Under the pieces are notes generated by a model. The model was not told where the DNA came from, did not search any database, and saw only the letters and a program-made list of their open reading frames with translations. A stretch of DNA of 64,000 nucleotides from the NCBI GenBank assembly GCA_041946685.1, contig JBHGAV010000004.1:1-64000 (forward strand). Direction: 5' to 3'. The DNA comes from JBHGAV01 sp041946685. Lineage in GTDB: Bacteria > Acidobacteriota > Terriglobia > Bryobacterales > Bryobacteraceae. Shown piece by piece: positions 33,029 to 40,164 of this stretch. The position numbers and the translations under genes are program-made. Position 1 is the stretch's first letter, and each line of letters starts with the position of its first letter.

Positions 33029-33733
33029 ATGGCAAGTGCAGAATCAGGCAGCGTGGCCGAGGAGCGCCCACGGATTCCAGGGGCCCTGCCGCAGACCGAG
33101 CGCGCCTTGCGTCGCCGGTTTCTTGAGGAAGCTCAGCTTGTTCCGGGGGGCAGCCGGATCTCCCAATGCCTGCAATGCGGCACGTGCACGGGAAGCTGCC
33201 CTGTTAGCTACGCCATGGACATCTCTCCACGGATGGTCATTGCCCTGTTCCGGGCCGGGCAGATTGAGGAGATCCTCCGAAGCCGCACCATTTGGATCTG
33301 TGCTTCTTGCTACATGTGCACGACCCGCTGCCCGCAGTCCATCAAGATCACTGACTTGCTCTATGCGCTGAAACGAACGGCTGTGAACGCCGGTCTGTAT
33401 CCCGACCGTTTCCCCGTTTACCTGCTGTCGCGGAACTTTGTTCGCATCGTAAACCGTTACGGCCGAAACCATGAGAGTCTGCTTCTGCTGCTGTACTACT
33501 TGCAGAGGAACCCTCTGGCATTGTTTCGGCTGCTGCCCCTGGGAATCGCGTTGCTGCGGAAAGGAAGGGCCTCCCCGTTCCCCTCAAGAATCAAGGGCGT
33601 CGATACCATCCGCACTATCCTGCGGGCATCCGGAAGCCTGGAATTGCCTCGCGAGAAGGAAGCGATCCCGTATGCCGAGGGGGCGGTTGGCTACAGGGCC
33701 ATAGACAAGGCCGTTCCGGAACGGCTCGCTTGA
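33029..33733 (+). CDS. hdrC: Heterodisulfide reductase subunit C-like iron-sulfur protein
   Basis: The 234-residue protein carries two [4Fe-4S] motifs, CLQCGTCTGSCP (about 49-60) and CASCYMCTTRCP (about 91-102), with MDISPRMVIALFRAGQIEEIL between them, the standard HdrC layout. A C-terminal extension of about 110 residues (YLLSRNFVRIVNRYGRNHE and a hydrophobic stretch) resembles the longer HdrC proteins of sulfate reducers. HdrC passes electrons from HdrA to HdrB. An AAGGAGGGACC site precedes ATG 33029. HdrB follows after 10 bp. Confidence 0.9.
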   Translation: MASAESGSVAEERPRIPGALPQTERALRRRFLEEAQLVPGGSRISQCLQCGTCTGSCPVSYAMDISPRMVIALFRAGQIEEILRSRTIWICASCYMCTTRCPQSIKITDLLYALKRTAVNAGLYPDRFPVYLLSRNFVRIVNRYGRNHESLLLLLYYLQRNPLALFRLLPLGIALLRKGRASPFPSRIKGVDTIRTILRASGSLELPREKEAIPYAEGAVGYRAIDKAVPERLA

Positions 33734-33743
33734 CGGGGCGGCT

Positions 33744-34616
33744 ATGGAATACCTCTACTATCCCGGATGCAGCCTGGAATCCACCGGAAAACCGTACGAC
33801 GAGAGCCTGAAAGCTGTGTTCCGCACCCTGGGAGTGGGGTTGCGCGAGCTGGAGGACTGGAACTGCTGCGGCGCGACCATGTACATGAGCGTGGATGAGA
33901 CTCTTTCGCTTGCCATGAGCGCTAGGAACCTGGCCCTGGCGGAGCGCGACGGATCCCGTGATCTGATCGCGCCGTGCAGCGCCTGCTACACCGTGCTTCT
34001 CAAAACCAACCGCATCCTGCGCGACAACCCGGACTTGCGGGCCAAGGTCGATCATCTCTTGAGTCAGGTGGGCCTGCGCTACGGGCTCGAAGTCCGGGTC
34101 CGCCATCCGCTGGACGTTCTCGTCAATGACATTGGCGCCGATGCTATCGCATCCGCCGCCCGGCGGCGCCTGAACGACATCGCCTTCGCTCCTTACTACG
34201 GCTGCCAGATCGTGCGTCCCGAGCGGGGTTTTGACCACCCCGAGTTTCCCTCCACGATGGACGCGCTGTTCGAGCGGCTGGGCGCGCGGGCAGTGTACTT
34301 CCCGTTGAAGACGCGGTGCTGCGGGGGTATGCTGATGACGAAGTTCCCGGAGGTCTGCCTGCAACTGGTCAAGGATCTGCTGGAGTGTGCCGCCGAAAAC
34401 GGCGCCAACTGCATCGTCACCACCTGCCCGTTGTGTCAGATCAACTTGGAGGCGTATCAGACCCGCGTCAACAAGAAACTCGGAACGGCTTTCCGCGTTC
34501 CCGTATTGTTCTTCACCCAGTTGCTTGGCCTGGCGCTGGGTTGCCCGGACAAGGAACTGGGGCTGCATCGCAATCTGATCGAGTTGAGGATGGCGCAACC
34601 TGCGGCGGTGGCGTAG
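33744..34616 (+). CDS. hdrB: Heterodisulfide reductase subunit B-like protein
   Basis: The 290-residue protein has the two CCG domains that bind the noncubane [4Fe-4S] clusters of HdrB: C-x34ish-CCG in YYPGCSLESTG, NWNCCGATMY with APCSACY, and a second set YYGCQIVRP, TRCCGGMLM and TTCPLCQINLE. In methanogens HdrB reduces the CoM-S-S-CoB disulfide; in bacteria the substrate of such subunits is often unknown. It is placed directly after hdrC and before the hdrA half, so all three subunits are made together. Confidence 0.92.
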   Translation: MEYLYYPGCSLESTGKPYDESLKAVFRTLGVGLRELEDWNCCGATMYMSVDETLSLAMSARNLALAERDGSRDLIAPCSACYTVLLKTNRILRDNPDLRAKVDHLLSQVGLRYGLEVRVRHPLDVLVNDIGADAIASAARRRLNDIAFAPYYGCQIVRPERGFDHPEFPSTMDALFERLGARAVYFPLKTRCCGGMLMTKFPEVCLQLVKDLLECAAENGANCIVTTCPLCQINLEAYQTRVNKKLGTAFRVPVLFFTQLLGLALGCPDKELGLHRNLIELRMAQPAAVA

Positions 34617-34629
34617 GAGGAGAGCTGTC

Positions 34630-35475
34630 ATGGATCAGAACGGCCGGGTTCGCATAGGGGTGTACATTTGTCACTGCGGAGCCAACATCGCCGCGACGGT
34701 GGATGTCGCCGAAGTCCGGGACTTCATCGCCCGCTCACCCGGCGTGGTGGTGGCCCGGGACTACAAGTTCATGTGCTCGGACCCCGGCCAAGCGCTGATT
34801 CAAAACGACATCGAACAATTGGGCCTCAACAGGGTCGTGGTGGCCGCGTGCTCTCCCCTGATGCACGAGATTACTTTCCGGGCGGCGGCCATGAGGGTCG
34901 GGCTGAACCGCTATCTGGTGCAGATCGCCAACATCCGCGAACACTGCTCCTGGATCCACGACGACTCGCGCCTGGCGACGGAAAAGGCGAAGGCGCTGGT
35001 GATGGGGGCGGTCCGGCGTGTGGCGCTGCACCAGCCCCTTGAGCCGATCCGCGCGGCCATCCATCCCGACACGCTGATCGTCGGCGGCGGGATTGCCGGT
35101 ATACAAGCCGCCCTGGAGATCGCCGAGTCGGGCAACACGGTCTATCTGGTCGAGCGGGAACCCACCATCGGCGGGCGCATGGGACAGTTCGACAAGACCT
35201 TTCCCACGCTGGACTGCGCGGCCTGCATCCTCACCCCAAAGATGGTCGCGGTGGGCCACCGGAAGCAGATCAAGCTGATGACCATGAGCGAGGTTACCGG
35301 GTGCTCAGGCTACGTGGGCAACTTCAAGGTCAGAATCCACAGGAAGGCGCGGTATGTGGATGAGACCAAGTGTACCGGATGCGGACAGTGCTGGAACGTC
35401 TGTCCGTCGGTGCGGGTTCCGCGAGCGAGGACGATCCGGCTGGGAGAGCAAATTGTGAAACGGGTTTCCGGATGA
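34630..35475 (+). CDS. hdrA: HdrA N-terminal half (split HdrA)
   Basis: The 281-residue protein matches only the first part of HdrA, which is normally about 650 residues. Seen in order: the N-terminal domain RIGVYICHCGANIAATVDV, FMCSDPGQALI, VVVAACSPLMHE and NIREHCSWIH; the FAD/NAD Rossmann motif LIVGGGIAGIQAALE with IGGRMGQFDKTFPTLDC; and the first motif of the inserted ferredoxin, CTGCGQCWNVCP. It then ends. The missing part (second ferredoxin motif, rest of the flavin domain, C-terminal ferredoxin) is found fused to a NuoG-like module at 42034. It is not a frameshift: the downstream sequence codes for an unrelated DRTGG protein whose ATG overlaps this stop. The FAD site would have to be built from two chains. 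Confidence 0.88.
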   Translation: MDQNGRVRIGVYICHCGANIAATVDVAEVRDFIARSPGVVVARDYKFMCSDPGQALIQNDIEQLGLNRVVVAACSPLMHEITFRAAAMRVGLNRYLVQIANIREHCSWIHDDSRLATEKAKALVMGAVRRVALHQPLEPIRAAIHPDTLIVGGGIAGIQAALEIAESGNTVYLVEREPTIGGRMGQFDKTFPTLDCAACILTPKMVAVGHRKQIKLMTMSEVTGCSGYVGNFKVRIHRKARYVDETKCTGCGQCWNVCPSVRVPRARTIRLGEQIVKRVSG

Positions 35476-35870
35476 AGCTGAAAGAGGTGCAGGAGATTCT
35501 GAATTGCCGGGTGCTGGCCGGCGCCGACAGGCTGGAGGTGGAAGCGGAGGTCGGGTGCGGGGCGGACCTGATGAGCGACGTACTGGCGTTCATCAAGCCC
35601 AATGCCCTGCTGCTGACGGGCCTGACCAACGTGCAATCCGTGCGGGCCGCGGATGTCGCCGGGGTCAAGGGAATCGTCTACGTCCGGGGCAAGATGCCCG
35701 ACCGGGAGACCGTCGAACTAGCCCAGGAAAAAGGCATGATTTTGCTGGCTACCGATATTCCGATGTACGAGGCGTGCGGCAGGCTCTACGCCCGCGGTCT
35801 GCGCGGCGGCAGTGAATCCGCGGAGGGCTTGAGCGATGACCGCCGAGCCACTGTTCTTTCAAAGTTTTGA
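35472..35870 (+). CDS. DRTGG-like domain protein 1
   Basis: The 132-residue protein begins MKLKEVQEILNCRVLAG and matches the DRTGG-type domain found next to [FeFe]-hydrogenase and HndABCD genes in Clostridia and Thermotogae. VGCGADLMSDVLAFIKPNALLLTGLTN and ILLATDIPMYEACGRLYARGL are typical. It is thought to be regulatory, but the ligand is unknown. ATG overlaps the hdrA-half stop by 4 bp; its end overlaps the HATPase gene by 35 bp. A paralogue lies at 37594. Confidence 0.8.
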   Translation: MKLKEVQEILNCRVLAGADRLEVEAEVGCGADLMSDVLAFIKPNALLLTGLTNVQSVRAADVAGVKGIVYVRGKMPDRETVELAQEKGMILLATDIPMYEACGRLYARGLRGGSESAEGLSDDRRATVLSKF

Positions 35871-36264
35871 GATTCGTGGGGGCGATTTCGCCAATGCCGG
35901 CCGGGCCTCCACCACGGTGAAGGCCATTCTGAGAGAAGTTGGGATCTCTCCCCTGGCCATCCGGCGGGTGGCGATCGCGGCCTACGAGGCGGAAATGAAC
36001 GTTGTGTTGTATGCGCGGCGTGGAACGATGGAGCTGAGGGTGACTCCGCGGGACATCCGGATCACGGTGGCGGACGAGGGCGACGGCATCCCCGACATTG
36101 GACTGGCGATGCAAGAGGGATACTCCACCGCGTCCGACGAGATTCGGGCCATGGGCTTTGGAGCGGGCATGGGGTTGCCCAATATCAAGAAGAACGCCGA
36201 TGACTTCGTGATCAACTCCGAAGTCGGCAAGGGCACGAAGCTGGACATCGTAGTGAGGGTGTAG
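35836..36264 (+). CDS. HATPase, anti-sigma-factor/RsbW-like serine kinase
   Basis: The 142-residue GHKL ATPase shows the N box AAYEAEMNVVLYA, the G1 box VADEGDGIPD, and the G2 region GFGAGMGLPNIKKNADD with GKGTKLDI. Small stand-alone HATPases of this kind accompany [FeFe]-hydrogenase-like sensor proteins and DRTGG domains in anaerobes. It may phosphorylate or sequester a partner. It is followed after 1 bp by the hydrogenase-like gene. Confidence 0.82.
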   Translation: MTAEPLFFQSFEIRGGDFANAGRASTTVKAILREVGISPLAIRRVAIAAYEAEMNVVLYARRGTMELRVTPRDIRITVADEGDGIPDIGLAMQEGYSTASDEIRAMGFGAGMGLPNIKKNADDFVINSEVGKGTKLDIVVRV

Positions 36265-36265
36265 C

Positions 36266-37597
36266 ATGGAGGAGCACTTCCATTCCGTTCGGGTCGTTCC
36301 GCAGAAATGCACGGGCCGTATGGCCTGTCTCCGGGCCTGTCCCACGGAAGCGATCCGCGTGCGCGGCGGGAGGGTGGTGTTCCTGGAAGATCGCTGCATC
36401 GATTGCGGCGAATGCGCCAGGGCTTGTCCCAACCAGGCCATTGTTCCGCAAACCAGTTCTTTCACCGACTTCTCCCGTTTCCAGTACACCGTGGCGCTGC
36501 CCTCCCCCGCGCTCTACAGCCAGTTTCGCAAGGAGATTCTTCCGGGGACCATCCTGGCCGCCCTGAAATGGATCGGTTTCGACGACGCGTGTGACGTAGC
36601 CGGCGCCAGCGAAGCCGCCACCATCGCCATTTCCGAGTATCTGGCCGAGTACCGGGGCCCGTTCCCTCTTCTGTCGCCCTTCTGCCCCACCGTGGTCCGG
36701 CTGATTCAGGCCCGCCATCCTGCCCTGGTGGACCTGCTGATTCCCGTCGATTCCCCGATGGAGATCGCCGCACGGGAGATCCGGTACAAGAAGATGAAAG
36801 AGCTGGGTTTACAGCGCGACGAGATCGGGGTCATCTACCTGACGCCCTGCGCCGCGAAGATGGTCGCCATCAAGGATCCCCCCCGCAAGAGAGTTTCCCA
36901 CGTGGACGGTGCGATCGCGATCGCCGACATCTACCATGCCTTGCTGTCCGCGATGACCGACTTGAACGGCGGGGACCAGGCCGGCCCGAACATGGTGAGG
37001 GGCGTCGGCCTGGGTTGGCCTGTGCTGGGGGGGCAGCTTTCCTCGTTGCGCTCGGAGAGTTGCCTGGCCGTGGGCGGACTGGGCGATGTCGAGAGAATCC
37101 TTGACGAGATCGAAAACGGAAAGCTGGGTGACATCCAATACGTGGATTGCGAGGCCTGCGAGCAGGGCTGTTGCGGCGGTTCGCTGACCGTGGAGAACCC
37201 TTACGTCGCGCGCAACAAGATCCTGGCCCTGGTGGCGCGTTTCGGCAGCACCCCCAGCCAGAACCGGCCGAAGATTCGAGAGCTGTACGAAAGCGGCTAT
37301 TTCTCTCTGCCGGGGAAGATCCCTTCCCGCCCCTCCGACCCGCTGGATTCGGACATCGCGAAGGCCATCGAGAAGAGGAGGCGCATCCAGGAGACATATG
37401 AAGGCCTCCCTCTGATCGACTGCGGCGCCTGCGGGGCCCCGACCTGTTTGAGCTTCGCTGAAGACGTGGTGGTGGGGAGGGCTGCACTGGAGGAATGTGT
37501 TGTGCTGGCGGCGAAAAGGGCCGGCGCCGCCGCTCGCCAGGCCGCGGGTCTCGACTCGAAGGCGCAAATTCGGCTCGTGAAAGGAGATTTGGTGTGA
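36266..37597 (+). CDS. [FeFe]-hydrogenase-like iron-sulfur protein, probably sensory
   Basis: The 443-residue protein has an N-terminal two-[4Fe-4S] ferredoxin (CTGRMACLRACP, CIDCGECARACP), an H-cluster-like domain at about 60-330, and a C-terminal [4Fe-4S] motif CGACGAPTCLSFAEDVV. The three H-cluster loops are altered: L1 is SPFCP (cluster-ligand Cys kept, proton-shuttle Cys replaced by Phe), L2 is TPCAAK, and L3 is CEACEQGCCGG. All four cluster-binding cysteines seem retained. Loss of the shuttle cysteine is typical of regulatory group C/D homologues rather than working hydrogenases. It sits between HATPase and DRTGG genes, so H2 or redox sensing for the operon is likely. Confidence 0.8.
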   Translation: MEEHFHSVRVVPQKCTGRMACLRACPTEAIRVRGGRVVFLEDRCIDCGECARACPNQAIVPQTSSFTDFSRFQYTVALPSPALYSQFRKEILPGTILAALKWIGFDDACDVAGASEAATIAISEYLAEYRGPFPLLSPFCPTVVRLIQARHPALVDLLIPVDSPMEIAAREIRYKKMKELGLQRDEIGVIYLTPCAAKMVAIKDPPRKRVSHVDGAIAIADIYHALLSAMTDLNGGDQAGPNMVRGVGLGWPVLGGQLSSLRSESCLAVGGLGDVERILDEIENGKLGDIQYVDCEACEQGCCGGSLTVENPYVARNKILALVARFGSTPSQNRPKIRELYESGYFSLPGKIPSRPSDPLDSDIAKAIEKRRRIQETYEGLPLIDCGACGAPTCLSFAEDVVVGRAALEECVVLAAKRAGAAARQAAGLDSKAQIRLVKGDLV

Positions 37598-37938
37598 CGT
37601 TACGCGATGTGGTTGTGTCGAGCGGGTTCGAGAAACTGACCGGCGAGGTCGGTCTAGACAGGGAGGTGACCGGGGGATATTCCAGCGACCTGCTCAGTGA
37701 CGTGGTCGCAAACAGCATGAGGGGGGATCTGTGGGTAACGCTCCAGACGCATCCCAACGTCGTTGCGGTGGCCACGCTGAAGGAACTGGCGGGGATCGTT
37801 TTCGTGAACGGCAGGAAACCCGACGCGGATACGTTAAGCCGGGCCCTGGAGCAGGGCGTGCCGTTGCTGGCGACCTCGCTGCCGGCTTTTGAGCTGGTGG
37901 GCAGGCTCTACGAGGCCGGGATTCGGAGGAAGGCTTGA
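37594..37938 (+). CDS. DRTGG-like domain protein 2
   Basis: The 114-residue protein starts at GTG 37594, overlapping the previous stop (GTGA). It resembles the protein at 35472: GGYSSDLLSDVVANSM, VTLQTHPNVVAVATLKELAGIVFVNG in short pieces, and PLLATSLPAFELVGRLYEAG. The two probably arose by duplication; such pairs are usual in these anaerobe hydrogenase loci. Role unknown, presumed regulatory. Confidence 0.75.
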   Translation: MTLRDVVVSSGFEKLTGEVGLDREVTGGYSSDLLSDVVANSMRGDLWVTLQTHPNVVAVATLKELAGIVFVNGRKPDADTLSRALEQGVPLLATSLPAFELVGRLYEAGIRRKA

Positions 37939-38717
37939 TGCTGGAGCTGTTCAGGGCTGATCTGCACGTCCACACCTGCCTTTCGCCGTGCGGGTCCCTG
38001 GAAATGGGCCCCAGGGCGATCATCAGCAAGGCGGCGGATCGGGCTCTGGACGTGATCGGGATCTCCGACCACAACTCCTGCGGCAACGCTGCGGCGGTGA
38101 TGAAGGCCGTAGGCGGCATGCGGCTGAAGGTGCTCCCGGGAATGGAGGTCACCTCCAGGGAGGAAGTTCATATCCTGGCTCTGTTCGAGGGCATCGATGA
38201 GGCGTTCCGGCTCCAGCAGATCGTCTACGACCGCCTGCCTGGAGTCAACGACGAGAACGCTTTCGGACTTCAGGTGATTGTCAACGAGGATGAGGAGGTG
38301 CTCGGGTTCGACGAGCACCTGTTGGCGGGGGCGACGGAGCTGAGCGTGGAGGAGATCGTAGACTTGATCCACGCGATCGGCGGCGCCGCGATCGCCTCGC
38401 ACGTGGACCGGCTGGCCTTTGGCATTGTCGGCCAACTGGGATTCATACCCGATGGTCTGGAACTGGACGCCGTGGAACTCTCCCCGATTATCTCGCTCGC
38501 CGAAATGCGCGGACAGTTCCCGCAGGAGGCCAGGCGTTGCCTGGTACGCTCCTCGGACGCGCACTGGCTGAAGGACATCGGTGCGGTCTGGACAGCATTC
38601 TGGTTGAAGGAACCCAGCCTGGCGGAGATGAAGAAAGCATTCCGGGGAGCGGAGGGAAGAGAAGTCGCGCCGTCCGATGTCCCGATCGATTGCGGAGGGT
38701 ACGCGGCGCGGACCTGA
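37938..38717 (+). CDS. PHP-domain phosphoesterase-like protein
   Basis: The 259-residue protein has the PHP metal-binding motifs: RADLHVHTCLSPCG at the N terminus, GISDHNSCGN, LPGMEVTSREEVHIL, IASHVDRLAFG and LVRSSDAHWLKDIG. The histidines and aspartates for a di- or trinuclear metal site are intact. Versions of this protein accompany DRTGG and HATPase genes next to NADP-reducing hydrogenases; the substrate is unknown. ATG 37938 has GGAGGAAGG at good spacing and overlaps the previous stop by one base. Confidence 0.85.
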   Translation: MLELFRADLHVHTCLSPCGSLEMGPRAIISKAADRALDVIGISDHNSCGNAAAVMKAVGGMRLKVLPGMEVTSREEVHILALFEGIDEAFRLQQIVYDRLPGVNDENAFGLQVIVNEDEEVLGFDEHLLAGATELSVEEIVDLIHAIGGAAIASHVDRLAFGIVGQLGFIPDGLELDAVELSPIISLAEMRGQFPQEARRCLVRSSDAHWLKDIGAVWTAFWLKEPSLAEMKKAFRGAEGREVAPSDVPIDCGGYAART

Positions 38718-38731
38718 AGGCGGGAGTGGAA

Positions 38732-39274
38732 GTGGAGGAGCTCTCCATGCACGTTCTCGACGTGGTTGAAAACTCAATCTCGGCGGGGGCGAGGCGCGTT
38801 GCGATCCGGGTTCGGGAGAGCCGGAGCGAGGATTCGTTCCTGATCGAGATCGCCGATGACGGAGCGGGGATGAGCGAGGAGACGTTGCGCAGGGCAACGG
38901 ATCCGTTCTTCACCACCCGCACCACGCGCCGCGTCGGCTTGGGGCTGCCGTTGTTGGAGCAAGCGGCGCAGGCTGCCGGCGGCTGGCTTCGCATCGAGTC
39001 CGCTCCCGGTGTGGGTACCAAGGTGACCGCGCTGTTCCGGCACGGGCACATCGACAGGCAGCCCCTGGGAGACATGGGCCGCACGCTCCTAAGCCTGATC
39101 GTCGGCAATCCGGATGTCGAGTTCGATTACCGGCGCGAGGCTGAGGGCCGCGAAGTGTCGCTCAACAGCCGGGAATTCGCGGACCAGCTTGAGGGCCTGC
39201 CAATCGTCTCGCCGCGAGGGATCTCTGCCCTGAAGAAGCGCATTAAGAAGCTGGACGAACTGCTGGCGGGTTAA
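38732..39274 (+). CDS. Histidine-kinase-like ATPase (HATPase) domain protein
   Basis: The 180-residue protein has GHKL boxes: N box HVLDVVENSISAGARRV, G1 IADDGAGMSEE, an F box DPFFTTRTTRR and G2 VGLGLPLLEQAAQAAGG, then VGTKVTALF. It lacks a phospho-accepting histidine domain. GTG at 38732 is chosen because GGGAG lies upstream and homologues begin with K/E-ELS-(L/M)H-(V/I)LD; ATG 38747 and GTG 38726 are alternatives. It directly precedes the HndA/NuoE-like gene, as in clostridial Hnd/Hyd operons. Confidence 0.8.
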   Translation: MEELSMHVLDVVENSISAGARRVAIRVRESRSEDSFLIEIADDGAGMSEETLRRATDPFFTTRTTRRVGLGLPLLEQAAQAAGGWLRIESAPGVGTKVTALFRHGHIDRQPLGDMGRTLLSLIVGNPDVEFDYRREAEGREVSLNSREFADQLEGLPIVSPRGISALKKRIKKLDELLAG

Positions 39275-39289
39275 GCACGGGAGGCAAAG

Positions 39290-39754
39290 ATGGAGCTGGC
39301 AACGTTGGAAGGGATCATCAGGCAGCACGGTGCTCAGAAGACCGCGCTCATCGCTATGCTGCAGGACGTTCAGCACGAGTACAGCTATCTTCCCGCGGAC
39401 ATCCTGGTGTATTTGTCACACACGTTGGGTGTGCCGCTAAGCCGCACCTACGGCTTGGCCACCTTCTACCGCGCTTTCAGCCTCAAGCCCAAAGGACGGC
39501 ACCCCATCGCCGTGTGCATGGGGACGGCATGCCATGTCAGGGCGGCTGGAAAGATCCTGGAGAAGTTCGAGCGCCAGCTCGGCATCAAGACCGGCCAGAC
39601 GACCCCGGATCTGCGCTTCGGCCTGGAACAGGTACGCTGCCTGGGGTGTTGCGGCCTCGCGCCGGTGGTTACCGTGGGCCAAGATCTGTTCGGCAAGGTT
39701 GGCCTGACCAGGGTCGATCAGATTCTCAGGCAGTACCAAAAGGAGGGGAGCTAG
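39290..39754 (+). CDS. hndA: NuoE/HndA-like [2Fe-2S] subunit
   Basis: The 154-residue protein matches the 24-kDa NADH-dehydrogenase subunit: a helical bundle (LQDVQHEYSYLPADIL, GVPLSRTYGLATFYRAFSL) and a thioredoxin-like domain with the [2Fe-2S] ligands in CMGTACHVR and CLGCCGLAP. It pairs with the NuoF-like subunit at 40165 and passes electrons from its flavin. GGGAGG precedes ATG 39290. Symbols of the hnd series are used by similarity to NADP-reducing hydrogenase. Confidence 0.9.
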   Translation: MELATLEGIIRQHGAQKTALIAMLQDVQHEYSYLPADILVYLSHTLGVPLSRTYGLATFYRAFSLKPKGRHPIAVCMGTACHVRAAGKILEKFERQLGIKTGQTTPDLRFGLEQVRCLGCCGLAPVVTVGQDLFGKVGLTRVDQILRQYQKEGS

Positions 39755-39755
39755 C

Positions 39756-40139
39756 ATGCCCAGGATCAAGCTGGAAGACTTGGCCCGGATCAAGGAGAGG
39801 ACCCGGCAGGCGACCTTGCTGCGCGAAGGCGCGGGCCGGGTCAAGATTACGGTCCATATGGGAACGTGCGGGATCGCAGCCGGGGCCCGGACAATCATGA
39901 GCGTCGTTCTCGATGAAGTGGAAAGGAGAGATCTCACGGACGTGCTGGTGACTACATCGGGCTGCGCCGGCTTCTGTAGCCGCGAGCCGATGGTCACTGT
40001 GGAGCTGGCGGGCCAGGCTCCCGTCAAGTATGGCGAGTTGACCGCCACGAAAATGAAGGAAATTCTCGACAGCCACGTGGTCGACGGCAGGGTTCTCGAG
40101 CAGTACGTGCTGGTGATGGGAAGCGAGCGGGTTCACTGA
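39756..40139 (+). CDS. hndB: Thioredoxin-like [2Fe-2S] ferredoxin, HndB-like
   Basis: The 127-residue protein has a thioredoxin-like [2Fe-2S] fold with ligands in HMGTCGIAAGAR and TSGCAGFCSREP, and the HndB-type start with LEDLARIKER. In Desulfovibrio HndABCD it is a separate electron-transfer subunit between HndA and HndC. Here it lies in the same order, 1 bp after hndA and 25 bp before the NuoF-like gene. Confidence 0.88.
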   Translation: MPRIKLEDLARIKERTRQATLLREGAGRVKITVHMGTCGIAAGARTIMSVVLDEVERRDLTDVLVTTSGCAGFCSREPMVTVELAGQAPVKYGELTATKMKEILDSHVVDGRVLEQYVLVMGSERVH

Positions 40140-40164
40140 GGGCAGTGTTGCGGAGGAGGTAGGC

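Noticed and set aside
34630..35475. Frameshift or sequencing error as the reason for the short HdrA
   Set aside because: The sequence after the stop encodes a complete DRTGG protein with an overlapping start, and the missing HdrA part is present elsewhere in the operon.
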